From positions 310,001 to 374,000 of the forward strand of contig PUQB01000210.1 of NCBI GenBank assembly GCA_003024785.1: 64,000 bases of DNA. The letters are read 5' to 3'. The DNA comes from Selaginella tamariscina. Its lineage: Eukaryota > Streptophyta > Lycopodiopsida > Selaginellales > Selaginellaceae. This document shows positions 42,256-52,971 of this stretch, in pieces (position 1 is the first letter of the stretch; each line of letters starts with the position of its first letter). Position numbers and translations under genes: made by a program. A model generated the notes under the pieces. The model saw only the letters and a program-made list of their open reading frames with translations, was not told the DNA's origin and ran no database searches.

Positions 42256-43290
42256 TTATGCCATATTTCCACGATATATTGAGTACAACGTAAAAATTAC
42301 ATACGTATGCATATGTTCATGTTGAGAAGACATATGTACGGAAAAGTGAGGTGGTACCTGCTTTAAGGTACAACGTTGTAGTTTACAATGAGTTTCTGGT
42401 CTAGCAATGTTCTCCAGACCATCTGCAACTGAGAAATATAATGACACTTACTTCCAGTAGAGATAACCTGTGGAGACTGTGACACGAGTTACCATTCCTT
42501 CTTGTCCAACACATGTTTGAACACTCCAATCCTTGTGTCATTGTCCAGGAACTTAAGTACAAACGTTCCATGATCATTACATGTCATTGTGTTCCGACAA
42601 CTTGGATATGGCACATCACCCTCGAGATTTCTCCACGAGTCCTCCTCAAAATCATATGTATAGGCTGTCGGACTGTCATAATCCCAAACCGGAACCGGGT
42701 TACTCGAGCCTGGCTTGCCCATTCCGCCCCTAGAGTCATACCTGACCCAAACACCCACTGTTGAGCTGAATATATGCACCTGCTTGAAATGTTTTTCACT
42801 TGAGTCAAAATCGAATAACAACACCTCCCATTCTGCCCTCCCTCTGTAGGCCTTGAACTTGAAGAACTACATTCGTTGCAAAATCACTAGAGTACAGAAG
42901 CCCTAATGGTAAAACATTCTTAAATCCCTGCATTAATGTCACCGGATTATAGACCATCAACGGTTTGCAACCTTTATATTAAAGACAGAATAACCCTTCT
43001 GATATCATCGATGACTCCATTAGGTACCATCCTATGGGAAATTCAATGTCGATCCTTGGGAGTGGGGAATTGTTCATTGGATCATAATTTGTTAATATGT
43101 AGCAAGGATCCAAGACTCCTTTGGAGATGCTGCATCGTGCTTGGTAAGGAAATTTTTGTCGGATAGACAGCTCTTCCATGACTTGCACACAGCTTTAGCA
43201 ACTAGTATCCATCTAATTGGCAGCTTGAAGAAAATATGCCTAAAGGGCAATTTAAAAGGGAAATCTATGATAAACAACAATCAAAAAAAG
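42256..43290 (-). pseudogene. F-box/kelch-like pseudogene
   Basis: This is a relative of the gene at 2.0-3.5 kb. On the minus strand, LPFRHIFFKLPIRWILVAKA then VCKSWKSCL (43,165-43,250) is an F-box. It is followed by an immediate stop at 43,092, after ESWILATY. The reading continues out of frame as DPMNNSPLPRIDIEFPIGWY, then VHIFSSTVGVWVRYDSRGG and TAYTYDFEEDSWRNLEGDVP (42,620-42,790). The last part resembles kelch blades. Frame changes and stops between the blocks indicate a pseudogene, although an unrecognised intron could explain one break. Confidence 0.65.
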
Positions 43291-46200
43291 AATCACCTGA
43301 AAAGATCAATACCGAGATCATCCATATGGCTATGCTAAATTACATCACCTGAAAAGATCAATACCGCAACCTGCTCCCTACCTTTAACTTCTCACGTATT
43401 GATCGGCTCTTTGAGTGGATTCTTGCCGTCAACCCAACAGTGTGCTAATCGGCTTCCTGCTAATGTCCACTGTCTTCTTGTGCTGCAGCTCCTTGGCAGC
43501 ATCGTCCACTTTGTCGACCCATCGCATCCACCCAGTCGACTATCTTCTTGCGCTGTTTAGAACTTTGCACAATGTCAATTCTATTTCTGCAACCATCCAT
43601 TTTGTTAAGACAGTGGGCTGCTTAGGTTAAAGTAATAACAATAATAACAACAATAGTAATAATAATATTTTGATTTAATGCCCACTTTGCATAACATGGA
43701 ATTAATTAGAAAACCTTAATGAAACCCTAAATAATTTATTAATTGTATTAGGCAATTTGCTTTATCAAATGGACAAGATTATATAACAATTAATATTTAC
43801 GTTATAATTATAACTAACATAGAACCATATTCTTGTAAATTTAAATTAAAAATGATGTAACATATATATAATTTATACATTTCTCACTTTTTAAGAAGTT
43901 CGTACTAAAGTATTATAAATATTAATTTATAAGTTTGTTCCTTTAAGAAGCGCTCCTACATTCTTAAAGTATAAATCATGTAAGTAAAATATTAACAAGT
44001 AACTTGTTTAATCAAGTCATAATTCTTTATTTATTATTATTTTTTGTTTATTTACTAATATATGTGAAGCATTAAGTTCATGTTATTTGTTGCTGATTTG
44101 CCTTTAGGTAAACCTGTTGGGGAGATATACTATATTTTCATTAATTTTATTATTATTATTATTGATTTTGTTTAATTATAAGTTTAAGAAATTTTAATTT
44201 TTTTTGAAATATTCAAAAATTATATTTTTACTAGCACATGCCCATCATTGTTGGACTTAATTATTTAATAATAATTAATTTTTATTAATTAATAGACTAT
44301 TATTCTTAACTTAGTAAGTTTATTCTTCAAATGAACCCTTAACCTAATTATTATCCTTAAACTGGTGAGTTTATATCAACTCATTTATTATCCTTAATTT
44401 ATTTTTAAATTATTAGGTTTGCCCATATTTAACCTTAACTGTTATTTTTAACTCAATATCCTAATAACTTAAATAGTATAATCTTTATTTTAATGAGTTT
44501 ATTATTTGAATTTAAACTATTTAACGACTCTTAACCCAGTTATCTCCTTAACCTCTTATATTTAATGACCCTTAACCTTTATTATTCTTAACTTAATAAG
44601 TTTACTTTAATCTAATGAGTTTATTCTCAAGCACCGATGAATAATACCACGTGGGTATATGATTCACATGGTTGAAACACAAACAAACACATTGAATAAA
44701 CATATTATATAAGATATTAACTTTAGTTTTTGTCAATAATAGTTTTAACTTATGACTAAATAAAATAGCAAAAAATAAATGGATGACATTATGAATATAT
44801 ATTTATTAGTATCATATAAATATTAATCTTAAATACATGAAATGTATTTATATTACCTCTTAATTTATGGGTAGTTGCAACTTACTATTAAATTAGTGGC
44901 TTCTTTAATCTTGATTAGTTTGCGCTAATGGGGTTGTGTTCTCACAAACCATTACTTTAAACTTTCAAATTACATTAGCTCGTGACTAATTTAACAACTC
45001 CCTCGTTCAATTAACATGAATAAGTTTAGGGCTCTCTATTCTTGTGACTCACTCATGTTCACACGGAGATACTCTACCTTATTCTAATTTTTAGTTTGCT
45101 ACATTATTAAAACACGACCTAGTCGAATATGGCTTCATATAAAGCTAGAAGAAATGTTTAAATGCCATAGTTTTTTACAATAAATAAAGGATTTAGATGA
45201 TAATATTGTAGATTAGGTACTTCCATGGCAAGTGGTAGTGGCTTTAAAACAGCGTAAAGAACATGTGTGGTGAGTTAAACCATGGAGTAATGTCAGAGTT
45301 TTAACCTAGATGGCTAACACATGGCAACACGTGGTCGCCAAATGGACTTCCGATGTCAATTCTTTGTGTGAGCAATATTAAGTCTTCCAAGATGACCCTA
45401 AGAGTCTGACTTAAATACATAGTTAAACAGAATACTTAAAAGTCCTACCCTAAGTCCCTTAAAATGACCATCCCCGAACCATAAAGGATATCTGAGTAAA
45501 CTTTAAGATACTATATTAGTAAACTTAAACATGCTCATGCCTTAACGTCAAAAAGGAGATGTGTCAAAGCTAAGACATCGTCACTTACCCCTTGAGGAAT
45601 CACCCTCATCCGAGAGTACAACCCTTTTAGGGCGATAAGGGGTACCCTAAACCACGATGACCAAGTCATACCTTAGATCTAGGGCTAGTACTTAGTGAGA
45701 ACATGAGTATGCGTTGTAGATGGACATAAGTGTTTTGTTAAGCAAACTCTCTAAGGTTAGGTTTGAATAACCCTAAATACATGACCTTGTGAGTGCCTCA
45801 CGAAAGGGTTCATGCTAACAAGCTTAGGTTGTTCAACCCCTTAGATCCCAATGAGAACACCTAAACCCAAAGCACACCTAGTTATGAGACCTAACCTTCC
45901 TTGAGCTTATGTTAGTGCGAGCACAAGCATGCTTATTTATTAGAGTAAAGGGCATGCCTCAGGTGTTGTATCGTGTGATGTTTAGCCCAATGTCACATCT
46001 CCATGTGACATTACCTTCCACGATGTGGGCTATCATGCCATAGCCCTTTAAGTGCCACAAATGTGACTCATAAATGTCAACTCTAGAACCCCTTAGTGAA
46101 CCCTCATGAACTGGGTAACGTGAACCTGTCAAACAAGATCCCATGCACACAGTTGGACAAGGACACAAATGTGTCTTACTTGGCCATGAGTGCTACACTT

Positions 46201-46466
46201 AACTTGACGTGGAGGAGGAGGCTGAAGACAGGCCTCAACCTCTGCCTCTTGCAACGTGCATTCCAACAAGACCTTTCATGCATGGATTTGCCAACATTAA
46301 AGGTGAGCTACCTCAAGGGTGGGACATACCCCTGTTATTTGGAAGTTAGGGCGGCACAATAGAGGGTTGTACCTTAATGACACAAGTTAAAGCTTGCATT
46401 GGCAGAAGAGCAATGAACTTAATCATGAACCGAAGAGCTCTCCTACTCATACTTTACCTTATTTAT
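43291..46466. other. Intergenic sequence, no gene recognised
   Basis: An ACCTGAAAAGATCAATACCG segment is duplicated (43,295 and 43,347). At 44,290-44,640 there are degenerate recurrences of TTATTCTTAACTTAATAAGTTTA-like words, quoted here only in consensus form. From 45,000 to 46,450 the sequence is less AT-rich and could be a decayed retrotransposon part, but no domain was recognised. Short open frames here lack family signals. Confidence 0.4.
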
Positions 46467-46900
46467 GTGACGGACCACCCCCTCCCCCCCCCCCTCTCTT
46501 TTCTTAAATGTGTAAATGGGTTGGCACGGAATTAACTAACCCATTATTTAATTAATGAGACGAGTGTTTAACTTAGCCTAAACCCTACCCAAGGGGGTGG
46601 GGGTTCTAGGGTGTGGGTTAGGACGTAACATGCCAAACTCATCTACGTTAACTAATTAACTTAACTGGAACATCAAAATTGGGGGTGGGTTTTTTAGAAG
46701 GTAAGTGCTACCTTCGCTTAAAGTTTCTTGCGATACCTAAGGACAGCCGACCGAACTACCTATAAATACCTAAGTGCACTAAGCAGGGTTGTTTCGCACT
46801 ACATCTAAGGTCCGTCAACATATTACAACAAGTAACAACAATCGACCTCCAAAATAAAGGGTCGAGTCATAGTAAAAACTATGACAAGTAATGTTTAGTT
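46467..46900. other. Possible solitary LTR or promoter-like segment
   Basis: The segment begins TGACGGACCACCCC with a long C-rich run (46,476-46,495). It contains TATA-like CTATAAATACC near 46,760 and ends near a short inverted repeat CATAGTAAAAACTATG (46,867). The TG start, a TATA box two-thirds along and no coding content suggest a solo LTR; this is weak inference. Confidence 0.25.
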
Positions 46901-47533
46901 TATTAAATTTGTTGAACATGTTTACAAGAATGATAGATTAAAATAGCTTTTTGGAATGAGGAAGGAGGCATGTCCTAAAGTTGGTATTCAATTGGATGGT
47001 CAAATTATCGACAAACATATGAAACATGTTAAAAGAAAATTGTCTATTCCAATTTCGGAAGGTGATTCATACAGGCTGGACTATATAAATTGCACAGCTT
47101 CCAGAAGGTCAAAATTAGCAATTTTGTGGCAACACCTTCCAAGCTTAATTTCAACAATGTTGACCATGTCCAAAACAATATTATTCATGAGGAAGTTGTA
47201 CATAATAAAAATTGAGTTATACGTTGATATACATAAAGTTCCATTCCTAGTTTCTTTGGTGTCGTGAAAATCAGTGTAGAGAACAAAGTTACGCAATTGG
47301 TTTAGACTTGCTCATGTAAATAGCGCCTTTGGCATTGAGGGTGACAGTAAAACTTACATGAACAATCTTTTACTATATGTATTTTCCTAGGTGCTGAGGA
47401 CAACATACTATTTCTCCTCAAGAACACATATATGAACAAATAAATGTCAACAAGTTGAAAATAATATTAACGACTAATAAATTCATTTATAGGAAATATC
47501 TTATATTCCTACACTATTGTGGTTAACATGTTT
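46901..47533. other. Unassigned sequence upstream of Ty3 element III
   Basis: An open frame at 46,956-47,267 has no recognisable motif and overlaps another on the opposite strand. It may be retrotransposon debris. Confidence 0.25.
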
Positions 47534-47743
47534 TGTTACGACCCGTATAACGAATCAAAGAATATTCCCCAGAAAGGTATAAGCTAGAATATTCTTAAAG
47601 AGCTATACCAAGATCTAAAAGAATTAAGGGCACCCTAATATTAGAAACCTTTTTGGAGATTAACATGTGGAGACTAGAAACAGCTTGGGGGAGGTCGGGT
47701 GGTTTTGTGAAGGTCTCTAGTTTGTAAGTAGTGATGCCTAACA
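47534..47743 (+). repeat. Putative 5' LTR of Ty3 element III
   Basis: The segment starts TGTTACGACCCGTATA, similar to the TGTCACGACCCGATA start of the chromodomain element LTRs. It ends GATGCCTAACA and is followed at 47,746 by TGGTATCGGAGGCAAGG, a near match to a tRNA-iMet primer-binding site. No 3' LTR was found. Confidence 0.6.
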
Positions 47744-47745
47744 AT

Positions 47746-50700
47746 TGGTATCGGAGGCAAGGTTCGAGATGAGTGCCTGGTGGATACCACCTATGTGGAG
47801 ACGTTGGACACTGAAAGGCAAATTGTCCAAGGAGAAGCAAGCCCAAGGGCAAAAGTTTCAATGGCAGCAAGGACAAGTAAATGCTTAAGAAGCTTTAGGA
47901 GATGGAGCGTGGAGAGGAGCACAAAGGAGACTTCTCTAAACCACAAGGTAAATTTCTATTTGTTCTTGCTCATTAGGTAAATTATATGGCACGGGAGGAG
48001 TCACACACACGTGCTATTATGGTGGAGGGACGACTGGTGAGTGTCTAGTGCGAGTCCTTGTGGATAGCATGAGTAGTGATAACTTTGTGTCAACAAAGTT
48101 AGTGGAGGAGTGTAGCTTGCCCACAAAAGACTGTGCCTCAATATGAATTTGAGGGCTCATCTATCACACAGAGCTATAATGCTTGTGTGGAGGAGTTACA
48201 ATTGTAGGTTGGCAAAACCTAACTGGTGGAGCTGCATGAAGACTGTGCCTCAATACAAGATTGAGGGCTCAGCTATCACATAGAGCTATAGTGCTTGTGT
48301 GGAGGAGTTACAGTTGTAGGCTAGTAAAACCCAGCTGGTGGAGCTGCACAAAGACTGTGCCTCAATACGAGATTGAGGGCTCAACTATCACATATAGTTA
48401 CAATGCTTGTGTGTAGGAGTTACAGCTGTAGGTTGGCAGAACCCAGCTGGTGGAGCTGCACGAAGATTGTGCCTCAATACGAGATTGAGGGCTTAGTTAT
48501 CACACATAGCTATAATACTTGTGTGGGAGGAGTTACAGCTGAAGGTTGGCAAAACCCAGCTGGTGGAGCTGCACGAAGATTGTGCCTTAATACGAGATTA
48601 AGGGCTTAACTATCACACAGAGCTATAGTGCTTGTGTGGAGGAGTTATAGATGTAGGTTGGCAAAACCCACCTGGTGGAGTTGCACGAAGACTGTGCCTC
48701 AATACGAGATTGAGGGCTTAGTTGTCACATAGAGCTAAATTGCTTGTGTGGGAGGAGTTACAGCTAGAAGTTGGCAAAACCTAGCTGGTGGAGACTTTCT
48801 TCTTGCGGAGCTAGTGTGTGTGGATCCTAAGATCTAGTGGAGCACCAAGCACATGAAGCTTGAGTATAGTGAAGTCAAAGACATTTGGTTTGAAACAAAT
48901 CTTAAGTCTCCAAACAAGTTCTTTTACTGTCACCTTAAGCAAAGCTGTTGTGCGAGGAGTTTGCTAACGTCTTCCCTCTCGAGCTACCTCATGGCTTACC
49001 ACATGCAAGAGGTGTAAAGCATGAGATTGTGTTGGAACAGGGTATGAAAGCCATTTACTGTAAGCCATTCCAACTGAGCCATGCTAAAGGAGCAAGAGGT
49101 TAAGAGACAAGTGATGGAGCTATTGGAATATGGCTTCATACAACTGAGCAAGTCTCCATTTGGTGCACTAGTATTGCTTGTCAGGAAGAAAGATGGCACC
49201 ATGAGGATGTGCATAGACTATAGAGCTCTCAACAAGTAAACAGTGAAGGACAGGATGCCCATGCCACGTGTGGATACTATCATGGATCATCTCGGTGGAG
49301 CCAGAGTGTTCACCAAGATAGATTTGCACAGTGGGTATTATTAGATTGTTGTGAAAAGAGGAAGATATTTACATAACTGTTTTCAACACTAGCTTTGGGC
49401 ATTTCAAGTTCACTGTTATGCCATTTGGCTTAACAAATGCCCCAGTCACATTCACTCGGTTGATGACTGAGGTGTTTGGTGACTACTTATATGACTTTGT
49501 GAAGATCTTCCTCGACAATATTCTTATTTACAATAAGAATATGAAGGAGCATGTGCAGCATTTGCAGCATTTGCGAAGAGTTCTTTAGTTGTTGAGGGAG
49601 AACAAGCTCTATACAAAGAAGAGCAAATGTGCACTTGCTCAGTATGAAGTGGAGTATTTGGGTCACATTGTGACGCCAAGTGGAGTGAAGATTGATCCAC
49701 AAAAGGTGGTAATGGTGAAGCAATGGCCAGTTCCTAGCAATGCAAAAAAGTTACGGAGTTTCTTGGGCATGGTTGGTTATTATCAGCGGCATGTTAAGGA
49801 TTATGCCAAGAAAGCTTCTCTGTTAACTAGGTTGTTGAGGAAGGACGTTCCCTTTGCATGAAGTGCTTGAGAGGAGCAGTTTCCAAGCTTTGAAACAAGC
49901 TTTGGTACGTGCACTAGTTTTATGTATTGCAGATCTCTAGTATCGTGTGATGCAAGTGGAGTGGCCATTGGAGTTGTACTTATGCAAGAGGAAAGGCCTA
50001 TTGCTTATGAGAGTCGTACTTCTTGCATAGCAACATACTCAACGTATGAGCAAGAATTACTGGCTATTGTTAATGCATTACGAATTTGGAGGCACTATCT
50101 TTATGGTGCAAGTTTCAAGGTGTTTACAAATCACAAGCCTTTGGTGTATTTGTTCACATAGAAAGAGTTGTCAATAAGCTCGTTAGATGGTTAAGCTCAT
50201 GGATTTTGGCAAATTTCTTATTGAGCATCGTGCGGGGAAGGTTAACGTGGTGGCAGATGCTTTGTCACGTGTTAAGAGAGCCACCATAGTTGGAGAATTC
50301 CAAACACGCTTATATAATGCATTAATAAGGACGGTCAATGAGTTTAGCCATGTAGTTCAACATGCTCAAGCACATTGTAATACAAAACTCCATCTTGAAA
50401 TGAAAATGGTTGCTCTAGCTATCCTTTGAGCTCGTGTATCTTCCTCGTGTGGACCATTTGATCAACCAGGTACTATATTTTCATCATGATCGCCCGGAGG
50501 TTGGTCATTTTGGGGAGAGGAAAACGTATGAGTTGATCAAGAGGAGGTTCTATTGGAGGAATATGAAAGATGATATTATAGAGTACTACAAGACTTGTGA
50601 CAAGTGTCAGCAAGTAAAGGTGCCCAGGGAGAAACCAGGTGGGCTATTAGTACCATTGCCTATTCTGGACAGGCAATGGGGCAGTATCTCTATTGACTTT

Positions 50701-51060
50701 GTCACTTAATTGCCAAGGACACAGTGGCATTGGAATGAGTCCATACTATGCTATGTTTGAACGGCATACCAAGACAGCTTTTGAGTTGGGTTTAGCAAGT
50801 AAGAAAGCTCAAGGCAACATGGATGAGAAAGCTAAAGATCTGAGTGTTGAACTTAGAAACATTCAGAGTTTGTGCAAGAAGAACTTACAAGCAGTTCAGA
50901 GCCGAGCTATCAAGTTTGTTAATGAGCACATAAGCTTCCAAGAGTTCTAGGTGGGAGATTATGTATATCTCCGAGTGGTATTTGTCACACATGTAAGGCA
51001 AAACACTGTTATGGCCTTACGGAAGGGACACAATGATAAGTTGTCTCCTAGGTACTCAGA
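47746..51060 (+). pseudogene. Ty3 element III: protease, RT, RNase H, partial integrase (decayed)
   Basis: The order is normal for Ty3. A protease-like VDSMSSDNFVSTKLVEE lies near 48,060-48,120, with the active-site Gly replaced by Met. The RT has [20 protein letters not shown] then [15 protein letters not shown] (49,130-49,240) and ARVFTKIDLHSGYY. Its catalytic box reads FLDNILIYN (near 49,510), where YxDD is expected. RNase H follows (VSCDASGVAIGVVLMQEERP, YEQELLAIVNALRIWRHYLY). The integrase zinc domain reads FHHDRPEVGHFGERKTYELI ... CDKCQQVK (50,480-50,620). The reading then jumps near 50,705 to a distal segment (GMSPYYAMFERHTKTAFELG), so most of the integrase core is deleted. The RT Asp-to-Asn change and internal stops show it is dead. 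Confidence 0.8.
48129..48801 (+). repeat. Six-unit 112-bp tandem repeat with hairpin motif inside Ty3 element III
   Basis: Units start at 48,129, 48,241, 48,353, 48,465, 48,578 and 48,690, each beginning GACTGTGCC or GATTGTGCC. Each contains a hairpin of the form CCTCAAT-5 nt-ATTGAGG. Most units also contain CAGCTGGTGGAGCTG, a second short stem. The unit length is 112-113, so the repeats cannot preserve a reading frame. They lie between the protease-like and RT-like regions. Confidence 0.92.
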
Positions 51061-51588
51061 TGTACGTTGTAACTAAAGTGGGCATGATACGTGAAAATGG
51101 GAATATAAAATAAATTACTAATTAATACTTAAGTTTTAATTATTAATTAATCATTTAATTAATATGTAATTAAGCCTTAAATATTAATTAATTAATTAAT
51201 TAATCCTTCAATAACCTTACTTAGTAAGGAATATTCCTAAAATATCTTAGAATATTCATATTATTCTAAAAATAGTTTACAAAATGAAGAAATACTATCA
51301 AACATAATTACAAATGAAATCATTTTCTTATCAACATGTTAATTTTTTATAAATACTTTCTTCTAATACAAGAAATCTCTCATTTTGTCTAAATCATCAC
51401 TCTCCGGATTAATCAAATCATTTTGGTCAATATCTTGATGTTGTTGCCACCACTTAACACTCTCACGAATGCAATTGGGAGTTGCCATCCTTGTTAATAC
51501 ATAAGATGTAATAGAAGGTCTGCATAAAGGCTCATCTAAAAATGACGTTCCTTAAGAATAATATTATAAAGCGCCCGGTTGCTATCCT
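51061..51588. other. Spacer with AT-rich element similar to the MITE-like ends
   Basis: GTAACTAAAGTGGGCATGATAC at 51,069 and the following TTAATTAATAC-rich stretch resemble the element at 40,958 and the end at 5,115. A TTAATTAATTAATTAA-type run lies near 51,185-51,205. No gene is seen. Confidence 0.4.
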
Positions 51589-52300
51589 TCATTTTATAAA
51601 ATTCAAAATCACGAGAAAGAAAAGCTTCAGGAAATGTATGATACGGTGGATACTGCTCACAAAAATTTTCGAGATTCTTCTTTCTAGGCACGTATCCAAG
51701 TAGTTCACTAGCTCATCCATGATATCGGTATCAGAATATGGATCGAAAGTGATTGGATGAATACAAGCAATGTTTTGGTTGAGCATAGCCTTCTGAGGAG
51801 AGTCGTCTACTACTAAGATATGTGCATTCTTCATTATCCTTAAGCGACTGATCTCCCCATGAGTCCCAATTATTCTTTCATTCTTGAAGAAGTATGGCTT
51901 GCTTTCCTTTCTATATTGTGAAATTCGAGAGGTTTATAACATATTCGCTGGTCAAAAATCCAATCTTTACGAATCACCTCTTCTGCAACACTACAATGTT
52001 TCTTAAGCAAATTCAACAGCGGTGTTAAGTTATGAATCTGCATGCATGACCAAATCCCCACAAGCGCACCCATCTCCTTAAGCTTTTGAAAGAGACGATC
52101 CAACCCTGGACGAAAAATAATATCATATCGAAATTTACCATGACAAGGAATGAAATCTCCTTGTTTGATTTCTTTTTTCCTATCCTCGGGCCTTTGTCGA
52201 TGAAGCAGAACACCATTGACATCCAACAACACAATATGGCCATGAGTAACATGGATAGCGTTGCCTCTTGAATACTTTGCAAATCACTTGTTTGCTCCCT
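51589..52300 (-). CDS. FCP1/NIF-like HAD-family phosphatase, frame-broken
   Basis: This is a HAD-superfamily domain of the type that dephosphorylates proteins such as the RNA polymerase II tail. On the minus strand, VLLDVNGVLLHRQRPEDRKK (near 52,225) has the nucleophile Asp, but Asn replaces the second Asp of the DxD motif. IIFRPGLDRLFQKLKEMGAL, then VGIWSCMQ, follows. Further on, WIFDQRICYKPLEF and, after a one-base frame change near 51,895, PYFFKNERIIGTHGEI are read. Then comes HILVVDDSPQKAMLNQ (the VDDSP motif) and FDPYSDTDIMDELVNYLDTC. All FCP1-like motifs are in order. The D-[IV]-N-G variant occurs in a plant subgroup I recall. The start is uncertain; upstream of 52,235 there are stops. 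Confidence 0.65.
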
Positions 52301-52971
52301 TTCACATTTATCCGTTGACTATATCGTTGCCTATCCCTTCATCATTTAATTGTACATCATCCTTACAAGATTCAGATATTGCATGCTGAAGAAATTGATT
52401 TCGGAACTGAAGCCAATAAAAATGATGATGAAAAACGAAGTGGCCCCATGGTAACGATGTTTTGAGCTGCATTATTATCCATTTCCTGCATGAACTCTGT
52501 CATTCTGACATGTGGCACAAGAAATTGTCGCCAAACCCCTCTCTTACCTCATGGCAATGCTGAAAATCCATGTTCTCAATGTTTCATTACATCTGCAAAA
52601 TGATAATTAGCTGACCTTAAAATTATCAAGGTATATTATTTACCTTGTTAATGTGTGACCCATGTTTGAACTAAAAGCTTCATTAATCCTTGAGAATTTA
52701 TTTTCTGTACAAATATAAACGAAATATACAAAAATGCCTTATGTTACACTCATTTACAACTATTCGTCACTCTAACATTCAATAATTCTTCTTCGCTATT
52801 ACCTTCTGAGTGAGAAGAAGAAGGTCTAAGCCGCTTGTGAGATGGTTCAAGATCTTCTTTTCTATTGATGTTTCCATATGTGAATGTTCTGTACTCCTCG
52901 AGATAACTTCCGGTCTAATATTGATTGAAGTTCGTCCAGACTCCGACATTGAACCAGATTCGTCTTCAGAG
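52301..52971. other. Spacer between the HAD-like and ParB-like genes
   Basis: Some minus-strand stretches (for example GPLRFSSSFLLASVPKS near 52,430) could be upstream exons of the HAD-like gene, but joining them is uncertain. Nothing else is recognised. Confidence 0.3.

Noticed and set aside
46956..47267. 103-codon open frame upstream of Ty3 element III
   Set aside because: No motif recognised and an overlapping frame on the other strand; probably debris.
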